Assembly (NCBI GenBank): GCA_051453625.1
Contig: JBOZIK010000001.1
Span: 224,298,789 to 224,356,188 of the forward strand
Length of the DNA: 57,400 nt
Origin: Welwitschia mirabilis
Lineage: Eukaryota > Gnetophyta > Gnetopsida > Welwitschiales
Direction: 5' to 3'
In this document: positions 45,814 to 56,634 of the stretch, piece after piece
How positions within the stretch are numbered: the stretch's first letter is position 1
Layout: each line of letters opens with the position of its first letter
The notes under the pieces: generated by a model
Told to the model about the DNA's origin: nothing
Seen by the model: the letters and a program-made list of their open reading frames with translations, nothing else
Database searches by the model: none
Translations under genes and position numbers: made by a program

Positions 45814-48800
45814 TGAGGATCATTAAAATTAGAGTGAAGNNNNNNNNNNATTAAATAAAAATTTAAACTAATAATAGAATGAAATATTATAATGAAAATA
45901 CCTTACTGAGATAATAGGTTTTCCAACTTGGATACATTCAAACATAGAGGATAGCTTCTACTAACATCTCTGAATGTTCTTGACCTATACGAAAATAGTA
46001 CTTTTCTAATGAACCACCAATATTACAATAAGTAATAGTCTTCTCACAAGATAACACTCTCTTTCCTCCATGGAAACAGTGCTTTTTATAGGTGCATCAT
46101 GAACATTATAATAATGAGAATCTACTTGCAAGGTAGAACTCTATTTTCTATAGGTAAATAGTGATTTTCATAGGTACATACAAACCATACAACAGTGAGA
46201 GCTTTCTAATAAGAAAGCACTTTCTTCCCTATAGGAAAATAGTAATTTGCAAAGATACACCATGAATCTTACAATAGCGAGAGTCTCCTTGTAAGGTAAC
46301 ACTCTCTTCCTCACAAGAAAATAATGGTTTTCTAATTTACCAATAACCTTATAATAAGTAAGTACTCATAGGTACTACATTAAATGTACAATTATATAAG
46401 GGTTTCTTTATAATGGGTTTAATAATCAAGAATGGTCTTACAAAAGTATTTAATAACAAGACAGTCTAATAANNNNNNNNNNNNNNNNNNNNNNNNNNNN
46501 NNNNNNNNNNNNNNNNNNNNNNNNNNNNNNNNNNNNNNNNNNNNNNNNNNNNNNNNNNNNNNNNNNNNNNNNACAATAGTGAGAGTTTTCTAACAAGGAG
46601 CACTCTCTTCCCTGTAGGAAAATAGTAATTTGCATAGGTACACCATGAATCTTACAATAACGAGAGTATCCTTGTAAGGTAACACTCTCTTCCTCACAAG
46701 AAAATAATGGTTTTCTGATTCATCAATAATCTTATAACAAGCAAGTACTCATAAGTACTACATTAAATGTACACCTATATAAGGGTTGCCTTATAATGAG
46801 TTTAATAATCAAGAATGACCTTATAAAAGTATTTAATAATAAGACAATCTAATAATATATAATCAAAAATTACAATACAATAACAAACCTAAAAGATATG
46901 GCGTTGATGATGATTTGATATCCTTGTTGTTTTCATCATCATAATTGTAAAAGAATGACATGTTAATTTAGGATTCAAGAGTAAATGATGAAAACAATTT
47001 AATCTTCTTTACACAATAATATCTTTAATTCTTTATGAGAAGTTCACCCATGTGATTATTGTTATAAGCTTGATTTAATCACTGTGTACCAAAATTTTAG
47101 AAGCTATGTTTTTATTGAAGTGTTAAAGATCTCTAATTTATTTATTAATGTCAAGTTTTTATATGGTCAAAGAGGACCTAGCCATCTGAGCTTAAAAGGA
47201 TAGCCATTTAATTTTATACCCACTATGTAATGGATAATAACCATCTAGACATCAGACAGATTTCTTTGTTTTTCATTGATATGAACTTTGGTCTAATATG
47301 TCTTCACATTTATAGACATCTACTAATATTCAAACATGGTCACTATGTAAACATCTTTACTAAACTTGCCTAGGTTTGGATGAAATGTTCTTTGTATAAT
47401 TCTTCGACCTTCATGATCATGAATCTATAATGTAAAAATTGATATCTTATCTAAAACAAAAGATATTAGTCAAAATACAAATTGACTCTATTACCTATTT
47501 CAGCTTAGTATAGATGTCTTTAATCATGTAAACATGTGTGTCTATGTTAGGTCCATTTTTAAGCATAGTCGTCTTTGATGAGGTAGTCATCTTTTAGCCT
47601 ATGACTAAAATTGTGATACATCTGGGATGTCTTTACCATAGACATCTTTCATTTTGTAAACATTCTAAAACTATTGATTTTATATTTTAACATCTAATTT
47701 GTTTTATGAAATATTATCTTTAAATATCCATCATCGTCGAATGCTTATGAAGGTTTAATGATCTTTGTAATGACCTGTTTCCATAAGGATATAAAATATT
47801 TGATAAGTAAAATCATCAAAATTTACCAATAATTTCTTCCACTTATGTAATGTCATTAGCATTAGTATTAAAGAATCAATCACTCTTGTCATCACTCTGT
47901 TCACCATTTATGTGATCTAAAAGATTATCAAATTCTAATTCATGAGGATTAATGAAACCNNNNNNNNNNNNNNNNNNNNNNNNNNNNNNNNNNNNNNNNN
48001 NNNNNNNNNNNNNNNNNNNNNNNNNNNNNNNNNNNNNNNNNNNNNNNNNNNNNNNNNNNGATATTGCTTTGATAATGGCTTGATATCCTTGTTGTTGTCA
48101 TCATCATGAGTGTAAAAGAATGACATGTTAATGTAGGATTCAAGAGTGAATGATGAAAACAATGCAATATTCTTTACACAATAATATCTTTGATTCTTTA
48201 TGAGAAGTTCACCCATGCGATTGTAGTTATAATCTTGATTTAATCACTGTGTACCAAAATTTCAGAAGCTATGTTTTTGTTGAAGTGTTAAAGATCTATG
48301 ATTTATTTATTAATGTCAAGTTTTTATATTGTCAAAGAGGATCTAGCCATTTAAGCTTAAAATTATAGCCATTTAATTTTATAATCACTATGTAATGGAT
48401 AAGCAACATCTAGACATCAGACAGATTTCTTTATTTTTCATTGACATGAACTTTGATCTAATATGGCTTCACATTTGTATACGTCTACTAATATTCAAAC
48501 ATTGTTACTATGTAAACATCTTTACTGAACTTGCCTAGATTTGGATGAAATATGCTTTGTATAATTCTTGGGCCTTCATGATCATGAATATACAATGTAC
48601 AAATTGATATCTTATCTAAAACAAAAGATATTAGTCGAAATCCAAATTAACTCTATTACCTGTTTTATCTTAGTATAGATTTCTTTAATCATGTAAACAT
48701 GTGTATCTATGTAGGTCCATTTTTAAGCATAGTCATCTTTGATGAGGTAGTCATCTTTTAGCCTATGACTTAAATTGTAATACATCTGGGATGTCTTTAT

Positions 48801-48995
48801 CATAGACATCTTCCGTTTTGTAAACATTTTAAAACTATTGATTTTTTATTTTAACATCTAATTCTTTTTGTGAAATATTATCTTTAAAGATCCATCATCA
48901 TCTAATGCTTATCAAGATCTGATGATCTTTGTAATGACCTGTCTCCATAAGGATACAAACTATTTGACAAGTAAAATCATCAAAATTTATCAATA
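45814..48995 (-). repeat. 5' LTR of inner copia element
   Basis: It starts TGAGGATCATT beside the PBS and ends ATCAATA (consensus ACCAACA) on the plus strand, where outer gag resumes. It is homologous to 36,391-38,333. Length is inflated by two gap-flanking duplications (46,189-46,855 and 46,895-49,123) and a 10-N gap at 45,840. The duplicate LTR end lies at 47,831. Confidence 0.8.
46189..46855. repeat. Gap-flanking duplication (284 bp) in inner 5' LTR
   Basis: Copy 1 is 46,189-46,472 and copy 2 is 46,573-46,855, around 100 N. Both start ACAAYAGTGAGAG and end AGACARTCTAATAA. Confidence 0.88.
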
Positions 48996-49123
48996 ATTTC
49001 TTCCACTTATGTAATATCATTATCATTAATATTAAAGAATCAATCACTCTTGTCATTACTCTATTCACCATTTATGTGGTCTAAAACATTATTAAATTCT
49101 AATTCATGAGGATTAGTTAAACC
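46895..49123. repeat. Gap-flanking duplication (about 1.06 kb) across the inner 5' LTR end
   Basis: Copy 1 is 46,895-47,959 and copy 2 is 48,060-49,123, around 100 N. Both cover most of the LTR and about 130 bp of the outer gag beyond the insertion site. The insertion junction is therefore seen twice, at 47,831 and 48,995. Confidence 0.9.
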
Positions 49124-50190
49124 AAAATTAACACCATCATTTATTCTTATGATGTACCCCACATCATGAGAGGTAAGTGCCATAAAAGATAATCTTTTTT
49201 CACTTGAATTATTCTCTTAGTCTAATTCACCACTATCTTAGGTGACCTTTTTGCATCTCTTCATAGAGTTCCTTGATTCATTGTTCCTTTTATTATTTGG
49301 ACAATTAACTGTTACATGTTAAAATATTTTACATGCATAGTGTTGGATACTCTTATATCTTAAGTTGTTTTTTGGTTTTAAAGATATGACATAATCCTTC
49401 CCATTTCTTCATTATCTACCTATCAACATCCTCTTGGACTATATAGTAAATAACATAAGTTCTTCATCCATATTAGAATTAGAATAAAATGATGGAAAAT
49501 GAAAAGAATCATCATTTCTAGAAAGAAGTGAATAATTCATATTAAAATCCATACCTTTACCTTTATTACCTTTTTGAAAATGTTATAATTCAAAGATCAA
49601 GATATCACATATAACTCCTCTATCCTAATCTTATCAATGTTTTTGTATCTTTAATTAATAACACATTATTCTAATATGCCTTTAGAAATAATATTAGAAT
49701 CGTATTAGCAATTTGACTTATCTTGAGATGTTTTCCAAGCCTCCAAAGTCCATTGAAAGTATGCATGAGTTTATAATCAAAATACATGAAGGTATCATCT
49801 TCTTGCATCTAGATTCACACACATTAAGTTGTTGGCATTTACTTCTTCCTCTTTTTAATTTGGCTAATCCTTCATATGTCATTAATAAATAATCCTAAAT
49901 ATCTTTAGTAATAGTAAAGTTTCTAAGCTTTTTATAATCTTCTGCATTGAGATCATAACTCATAATATTATTTTCTTTCTCATTAAGCATAGCTTTATCC
50001 TTATCAGCATTATCCCATCTACTCCTTAATTTGATCATAAATTATGTTACTCTATCAATATCCTATGCTTCTATAAGGAAATGAAATCCTTCTTCTACAA
50101 TTATCTAGCAATTAAAGCTCATTGCTTTAATAAATATTTGCATCCTTATTTTTAAGAATTCATAGTTACCACTAGTGAAGTAGGAAGAAT
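48996..50190 (-). pseudogene. Outer copia gag, N-terminal and central part
   Basis: On the minus strand: N-Y-E-F-L-K-I-R-M-Q-I-F-I-K near 50,160 (family 'NY.FWK.RM.IFI'), R-W-D-N-A-D-K-D-K-A-M-L-N-E-K and Y-D-L-N-A-E-D-Y-K-K-L near 50,000-49,930. T-K-D-I, then Y-L-L-M-T-Y-E-G follow at 49,905-49,870 (family 'AKEIWDTL..THEG'). This is the UBN2-type gag core. Near 49,345-49,300 Y-A-C-K-I-F and H-V-T-V-N-C-P is a decayed zinc knuckle. About 49,200 reads F-M-A-L-T-S-H-D. It is interrupted at 48,996 by the inner LTR and resumes at 36,390. Confidence 0.82.
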
Positions 50191-50245
50191 AGTTGATTAT
50201 TTGGTCCTTTATCTTTAGATAAGCAAGAAAAAAACCTATGCTAAA

Positions 50246-50257
50246 CCTCTAATCCCA
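50246..50257 (-). other. Primer-binding site of outer copia element
   Basis: The plus strand CCTCTAATCCCA corresponds to GCTCTGATACCA (nine of twelve), the reverse complement of the iMet-type PBS. It is two bases from the LTR start TGTTAAG. Confidence 0.7.
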
Positions 50258-50259
50258 AT

Positions 50260-51507
50260 TGTTAAGAATTGTGATTTTAGAGGGAATGCATAAATAGGAT
50301 AGCTAAGGAAGTTTTTGCAATTTGGTTATTTAACACTATGTTAGCATAATGTAATCTAGCATCTAATGTAACTAATAGCTAGTAAAAATTTAACTATGAT
50401 AACAATTCATACAATTAACAATGAATATAAAAATTTACCATAAAAAATTTAAATACAAAATAAAAATAAACGTAAGGCAATGAAAACAAGTCTATTTTCC
50501 TTTAGTGCTAATGTAGCCTTTAACTACACTTCAATGGAATTTTGTGGTAGTCTTTTAGATGATAATAGAATTTTATATCAATCCTTGGCCTCAAAGACAA
50601 ATATAATTTATAGTAGTACTCCATCTTATAATGATAATTTATGGTAAATTTCAACCTTTAAGCACTTTTAAATAGCTTTAATTATAATGAGAAATAATAG
50701 AATTGAGAGAGAATAATAAAAACAATATAGAATATGTGTTGTTATACAATTAAATCCAACAGCAAGAGATTAAATCCTTGTATATGTATGTGAATTTTTT
50801 TTTAATGTAACTACAATCATGTTTGGATTATATAAAGGATGAACTCTAGCTATTATGAATCATGTTTCTAAGGAATGTAACTATTAATACCTCCAAATGA
50901 TTAGTTACCCTTCTAATGCTTTTTTCTAATAGTTAAGTGTGCATTTTAATGTTTAATTTTGTCAATGGTTACATTGCGGGTTAACCCATTTGAAGTGTTA
51001 GTCAACCTCTCCTATTACATTTCTTATTTCTATGTTGGATGCTCATAGAAGTTAATTGATCTTATCATGTTAACTTTCTATAAATGATTTGAGTTGATAA
51101 CCTTAGGATAAAGTCAGTTTACCTCTTGGATGGTTAACCCCTTAATGTATCTAGTTGACTTTATCATGAACTATTGTAAAGGTCTTTATATGGTGTAAAA
51201 GTCTTTAGGTGATCAACCCCCTAATAATAGGTGGTTAACCCCATATTAAAATTTCATTTCTGCTATAGTGGATGATCAACCCTTTAATAGTATATAGTCC
51301 ATCCCTTATTGAAGACATACACTTATAATTGTAATAGAAAATCAACTCCTAGCAATAAATAATCAACTATCCAAGTGACCTTTCTCTCTTTTCTCCTTCT
51401 TCTTTGTGTGTCCAAGCATCCAAACATTCTTTAAGGCCCCTATAAATGTTAGTTTTAATTTATTTAAAATTTAATTTGTCATCAATTGATAACCAATAGG
51501 TGTAGCA
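50260..51507 (-). repeat. 5' LTR of outer copia element
   Basis: 1,248 bp without a gap, starting TGTTAAGAATTG and ending GGTGTAGCA on the plus strand. It is homologous to 33,023-34,810. U3 (right half) carries repeated TCAACC/GGTTAACC words, and the flank is ATATT. Confidence 0.8.
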
Positions 51508-52927
51508 ATATTAACATAATATGATAATAATAATATGACATATGTTTAACTCATTAATACTAGTTGTATTACAAATTAACAAGCATATGTAAGAGAATTC
51601 TTCATTATTATGAATAAATGATAACAAAAAAGATTACTTTAATGAACATATTTTATAATATGTATAGGAAATTTTATAAAGTAAGACATATATTGATATT
51701 AAAATTTAATCTAATGTAAAACATGAATATCTAAATACAAAAATTAAAAATTCTCATTCATTAAAAGAAATAGTAGTTTAATTTAATAATTTATCTTTTT
51801 AGCATTTAATAAATTAAAATATTAACTAAGTAATAAGGAATGATAATTACATCACATAATGATGAACATATATGATACATTAACAATAACTATTGAAAAA
51901 CTTACATATTTAAAAGAATGAATTTTTTTAAAAAAGTGTAATACCAATAAAATTTTTTTGATCTAATAAATATAGTTAAATCTTAATTCAACTTCATAAT
52001 GTTAATATAAAAGATCCATACTTTTTCATGTGGTAAATCCTTAAATCCATCTAATTCATTTCTTATCCTATTTTAAAAGCATTAAGAAAAATATTTTCTA
52101 ACATCTTAATCCCTTTAAAATCATTCTTTTCCTTATTACAAGATAAATGCTAAGTGGGTTCACAAGTGGAAATAAGACTAGTAAGGTATGCAAACATTGA
52201 TATGATATTTTTAATTATTAGTGAAATTATTTAAAAAAAATGAAAACATTGAAGTATTTTTAAGTAATCTAATGATGGGAATGGAATATAGAAGTTAGAG
52301 AGATTTAAATTCATAAAATTTTATATACTCATGATGATAGATAATGTAAAGGACATAAAGGGATTCATTTATAAAGGATATATAATATAAAAGACATAAT
52401 CATGTAAAATCTACTAGAAATTTGAAAAATTCTATTAGATATGTTTTTTGCAAATTTGGTAGATCACTTCATTCTTCTAGTTACTTACTCAATTATTAAA
52501 CTAATCATTATAATATTCTTATTAAGGAATTTAAGTAAGTCTGATAGTTTTTGTTTTTTATATATCAAAAGAAAAATACATTTTGATATTAAACAGTAAT
52601 AAGATATAGTTCTTTTTCTTTCATTAACATTAGCAACCTTATCAACATCATTAAAATCATAAGGATTAAAATTTTAATTTTTTATATACCATTTTTAGAT
52701 TGAAATATTTATTTAAAATATTTAATAAACATCTTTATACTATGTTCCGAAACTAACAAAAACTCTTCTTTCTATAAGTGTGTTACATATTACTGGATTA
52801 ATAATGATTTTTGAAAATGAGAAGTTTTAGATCATGTAAGGTGATGTACATTTAGCCATNNNNNNNNNNNNNNNNNNNNNNNNNNNNNNNNNNNNNNNNN
52901 NNNNNNNNNNNNNNNNNNNNNNNNNNN
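51508..52927. other. Anonymous AT-rich sequence with a 68-N gap
   Basis: It lies between the outer copia LTR and the plus-strand copia relic. It may contain the 5' part of that relic, but no gag or protease motif could be read with confidence. The gap at 52,860-52,927 has no obvious duplicate flanks. Confidence 0.45.
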
Positions 52928-52944
52928 TTATTATCAAACAGGAA

Positions 52945-53990
52945 TCTAGTATAAATCTTTAGTATAAGAGGATGAAACATGTTAGTGAAAGAGGTTAATA
53001 GAGTTATATAACAAAGGTAAAATTAATATTTTAAAGGATACTCTATATTTCTATCATTATTTGTTATACTATAAATAAAAAAATTTAAGTTTTTAAAGAG
53101 GTAATGTTAAAACTTAACAATTCTTGGAGTTAATACATAGTAATGTGTGTGAGCCATTTAAAGATGCTCAAATATGTTCTTTTAAAGGAACTATGTTTTA
53201 TGTTTCCTTTATTAATGTTTTCTTTATAAAATCATGGATTTATTATATAAGGCATAAATATAAGATATTTTAAAAGTTTAAATAATTCAAAGCTTTTATT
53301 GAAAATATTTCTAATAAGAAATTTAAAATCCTTAAAACTAATAATTTTAAATAATAATACTCATACATATTTCATAAGTTTTAGAGAGAATATGGAATTT
53401 CTAAATAGGAGATAATTCTAGAGACTCTTAAATAAAATGGAATGCTTAAATGCTTTAATAGAATTTTGATGGAGTGTAACAGATGTGTACTTAGTAATTC
53501 TATTCTTTAGAAATGTTTCACACTAAATATGCTATGACTTCTTGCTATCTCATCAATAGAATTCCATCTTTTATGCTTGAATAAAAAATGTTAGAGGAAG
53601 TTTGGAGTGGTAAATCTATAAATTTAAATCATCTGATTTTTTAAAAGTAAATCATATGTATGTATTCTAAAAAAAATAATAGGTCAAAACTAGAATATAA
53701 TTCTATGGAGTGTATTTCCTTGATTATGATCATGGTGTTGAATCATATGAGCCATATAATCCTAAAATAAAAAGAGTTATCTATAGNNNNNNNNNNNNNN
53801 NNNNNNNNNNNNNNNNNNNNNNNNNNNNNNNNNNNNNNNNNNNNNNNNNNNNNNNNNNNNNNNNNNNNNNNNNNNNNNNNNNNNNNTTGAGTGTATTTCC
53901 TTGATTATGATCATTGTGTTGAATCAGATGAGCCATATAATCCTAAAATAAAAAGAGTTATCTATAGTTGTCATGTTGTATTTAGAGAGA
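52945..53990 (+). pseudogene. Tnt1/Tork-type pre-integrase and integrase, decayed
   Basis: About 52,960-52,990 reads M-K-H-V-S-E-R-G (family 'LGH.SERGL'). About 53,125-53,340 reads L-E-L-I-H-S-N-V-C-E-P-F (first Asp region), F-I-N-V-F-F-I-K-S-W-I-Y-Y-I and F-K-A-F-I-E-N-I-S-N-K-K-F-K-I-L. About 53,530-53,620 reads S-C-Y-L-I-N-R-I-P-S and L-E-E-V-W-S-G-K-S-I-N-L-N-H-L. At 53,707 it reads C-I-F-L-D-Y-D-H-G-V-E-S-Y, then Y-N-P-K-I-K-R-V-I-Y and V-V-F-R-E-N. The block 53,707-53,786 is repeated after the 100-N gap. Confidence 0.82.
53706..53967. repeat. Gap-flanking duplication (80 bp)
   Basis: Copy 1 is 53,706-53,786 and copy 2 is 53,887-53,967, around 100 N. They are almost identical and cover the integrase-RT linker. 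Confidence 0.88.
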
Positions 53991-54369
53991 ATTATTGACA
54001 TATCAAGGACAATGATCTTATTGATGTAATTACTAAATATGTACCTATTCAAATTAATAAATAAAACTTAGAGGATAATCCCATTTGATAGAAAAAATTT
54101 CCTTACCAAAGGGATGATAAAATGAAACTAGTAATACAGGGAATGTACTAAGTAAAGGATAACCTAGAGACTTATATTTTTCAAATGAAGATCTATTACC
54201 TTTAAAACTCTTAATGTAGTTTAGTTCTATAATAAAATTATCGCCTTACTTACAAGTTTAAATTTCAATTTCTAGAACTAATCCACTCATATATGATAAA
54301 GCTAGTTCATCTATTCATTTTAAAAAGTGGAAATAAGTAACATATGATGAAATGTATTTTATTTATAAG

Positions 54370-54960
54370 AATAATACATGGTAGTTAATTGAACTATCAT
54401 CGAGGAGAAAAACAATTACTTGTAAATGGATAATTAGATTAAAATAATTCATTGTAAATGGAAATTTAGAGTTAAACATAGTGTATAGTATAAAGATATT
54501 ATTGCTAAAGAATATTCATAAAAGAAGAGTATTTATTATGATTAAATATATTCCCCTATGGTAAAATTTTCATCCATAAGATTATTACCATCAATGATAA
54601 TGGTATATGATCTTAAACTTAAACAAATAAGTGTAAAAATTACTTTCACTAATGGTGATGATAAGGATAATATTTACATGCTTTAACCTAAAGGATATGT
54701 AGTGAAAGATAAAGAGCATTTTATGTGCACTTGTTAGCTCACTTTATGAATGAAAATAAGCATCAAAGATGTAAATTAAAATGTTTAATAATCATATATT
54801 ACATTTTTCATTTGATAGAAGTCAAAATAATTTCTATATGTATATTAAGAATAAAAAGTATGAATTTTGAATATTATTACTATGTGTCCATAACATGTTA
54901 ATAGCAAGAAGAGACCTACATGAAATTCAAGAATTTAAAAACCTCTTTCTTCTTAGTTTG
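54370..54960 (+). pseudogene. Tnt1/Tork-type RT, decayed and truncated
   Basis: It reads W-*-L-N-Y-H-R-G-E, then K-T-I-T-C-K-W-I-I-R-L-K, I-A-K-E-Y-S, I-Y-S-P-M-V-K-F-S-S-I-R-L-L and Y-D-L-K-L-K-Q. It goes on with V-K-I-T-F-T-N-G-D and Y-M-L-x-P-K-G-Y-V. Then it shifts to M-F-N-N-H-I-L-H-F-S-F-D-R-S and L-L-L-C-V-H-N-M-L-I-A-R-R-D-L-H-E-I. The last block is the family 'LLLYVDDMLIAG.D'; YVDD is CVHN here. Frameshifts and stops throughout. Confidence 0.83.
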
Positions 54961-56621
54961 AGTTGAAATAACTTGGTAATACATAAAATATTTTGAGCAT
55001 CAAAATTAAAAAAAATACAAGACTAATAAAGAACTTTGACTTACATAGTTTGCAATTTACATAGTAAAACATCTAGTGTGCTATAACAGGATAAAATATT
55101 ATTGTTTTGGAATCCATATAAAATGAAGTTATTATTCTTATTTAGTATTCAACTACAAAGGAAATTATCAATATTCTCATGAAACCACTCAATCAAGAAA
55201 AGCTTTAATATTTTCAATCTAAGATTAGATTAACATTGAGTTAATCATTTTCTTTGACATGTTAGCATCATTTAGCTTTTTAATTCTTTACTTAAAGACA
55301 CTCTCTATCCTAGTACTACTATATGTGTAGTATAATTTAACCTAGTACTATATGTTATGGAGTAAACTATCCTAGCATTATGGAATATGTAATGCACCAT
55401 AGAGTCCTACTTGCTATGGGATATGTAATAGTAAATTAATTACTTCCATGATGAAGTAGTTTCCTCCTATGAAAACTTATTTAAAGAGGTTTTTTTATTG
55501 TAAGATGCATTTCTAATGTTTTTCTTTAGACACTATGATTTTCTTAAAAGAGAGCATATTCCCATGTTAAGGAGAGAATTACTAAGGCATATGAGTACTG
55601 AGGCATATGAGTCATGCACCATGGATCTATACTATAGGTTTTATTCTTTTAATCCTAAAACTTAAGAAAAACATTAACCTTTTTGTAAATTTAGCTTCTT
55701 TTCATCTCATTATAACATGTGGCTTAATCTNNNNNNNNNNNNNNNNNNNNNNNNNNNNNNNNNNNNNNNNNNNNNNNNNNNNNNNNNNNNNNNNNNNNNN
55801 NNNNNNNNNNNNNNNNNNNNNNNNNNNNNNCAACTTCTTTCTTCTTAGTTTGAGTTGAAATACCTTAGTGATACATAAAATATTTTGAGCATCAAAATTA
55901 AAAAATAAAAGAATAATAAGGAACTTTGACTTACATAGTTTTCAATTTACATAGCAAAACATCTAGTGTGCTATAATAGGATAAAATATTATTGTGTTGG
56001 AGTCCATATAGAATGAAGTTATTATTCTTGTTTAGTATTCACCTACAAAGGAAATTGTCAATATTCTCATGAAACCACTCAATTAAGAAAAGATTTAATA
56101 TTTTTAATCTAAAATTAGATTAACATTGATTTAATCATTTTCTTTTACATGTTAGCATCATTTAGCTTTTGGATTCTTTACTTAAAGACACTATCTATCC
56201 TGGTACTGCTATATGTATAGTATAATTTAACCTAGTACTATATGTTATGGAGTAAACTATCCTAGCATTATGAAATATGTAATGCACCATAGAGTCCTAC
56301 TTGCTATGGGATATGTAATAGTAAATTGATTACTTCTATGATGAAGTAGTTTCCTCCTATGAAAACTTCTTTAAAGAGCTTTTTTAATTGTAAGATGCAT
56401 TTCTAATGTTTTTCTCTAGACACTATGATTTTCTTAGAAGAGTGCATATTCCTATGTTAAGAAGCGAATTACTGATGCATATGAGTATTGAGGCACATGA
56501 GTCATGCACCATGGACCTATACTATAGGTTTTATTTTTTTAATCCTAAAACTTAAGAAAAACATTAAACTTTTTTGTAGATTTATCTTCTTTTCATCTCA
56601 TTATAACATATGGCTTAATCT
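54940..56621. repeat. Gap-flanking duplication (791 bp, two copies)
   Basis: Copy 1 is 54,940-55,730 and copy 2 is 55,831-56,621, around 100 N. The lengths are equal with scattered substitutions. The content downstream of RT is AT-rich. A short stretch near 55,605 (M-S-H-A-P-W) might be the copia 'MSHVPYASAVGSLMYA' segment, but this is weak. Confidence 0.88.
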
Positions 56622-56634
56622 TAGTATTAACTTA

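Larger units (their letters stand above)
36391..48995 (-). mobile_element. Inner SIRE-like Ty1/copia element nested in the outer gag
   Basis: Minus-strand order: 5' LTR (48,995-45,814), PBS (45,811-45,800), shortened gag, protease, pre-integrase, integrase, RT, RNase H, PPT (38,350-38,334) and 3' LTR (38,333-36,391). The outside pentamers ATCTC (36,386) and ATTTC (48,996) agree at four of five bases as a target-site duplication. Outer gag sequence resumes on both sides. The domain order PR-IN-RT-RH is copia. PPT form, long LTRs and motif details fit SIRE/Maximus-type elements. All domains are broken. Confidence 0.82.
33023..51507 (-). mobile_element. Outer SIRE-like Ty1/copia element with gag but no visible pol
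   Basis: Two homologous LTRs lie in the same orientation (33,023-34,810 and 50,260-51,507). The element has a PBS next to the right LTR, a PPT next to the left LTR, and flanking pentamers ATATG (33,018) and ATATT (51,508) that may be a target-site duplication. Gag is split by a nested element: the N-terminal part is at 50,190-48,996 and the C-terminal part at 36,390-35,700. Only about 0.9 kb separates gag from the PPT, with no recognisable protease, integrase, RT or RNase H. It is either a gag-only non-autonomous element or an internal deletion derivative. Confidence 0.75.
52928..54960 (+). mobile_element. Tnt1/Tork-type Ty1/copia pol relic
   Basis: The only recognisable plus-strand pol in the window: pre-integrase, integrase, linker and the first two-thirds of RT in copia order, all heavily interrupted. 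It is distinct from the SIRE-like elements: the linker and RT wording is of Tnt1 type. RNase H is not recognisable. A gap-flanking duplicate starts at 54,940, and a probable LTR follows from about 56,635. Confidence 0.78.
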
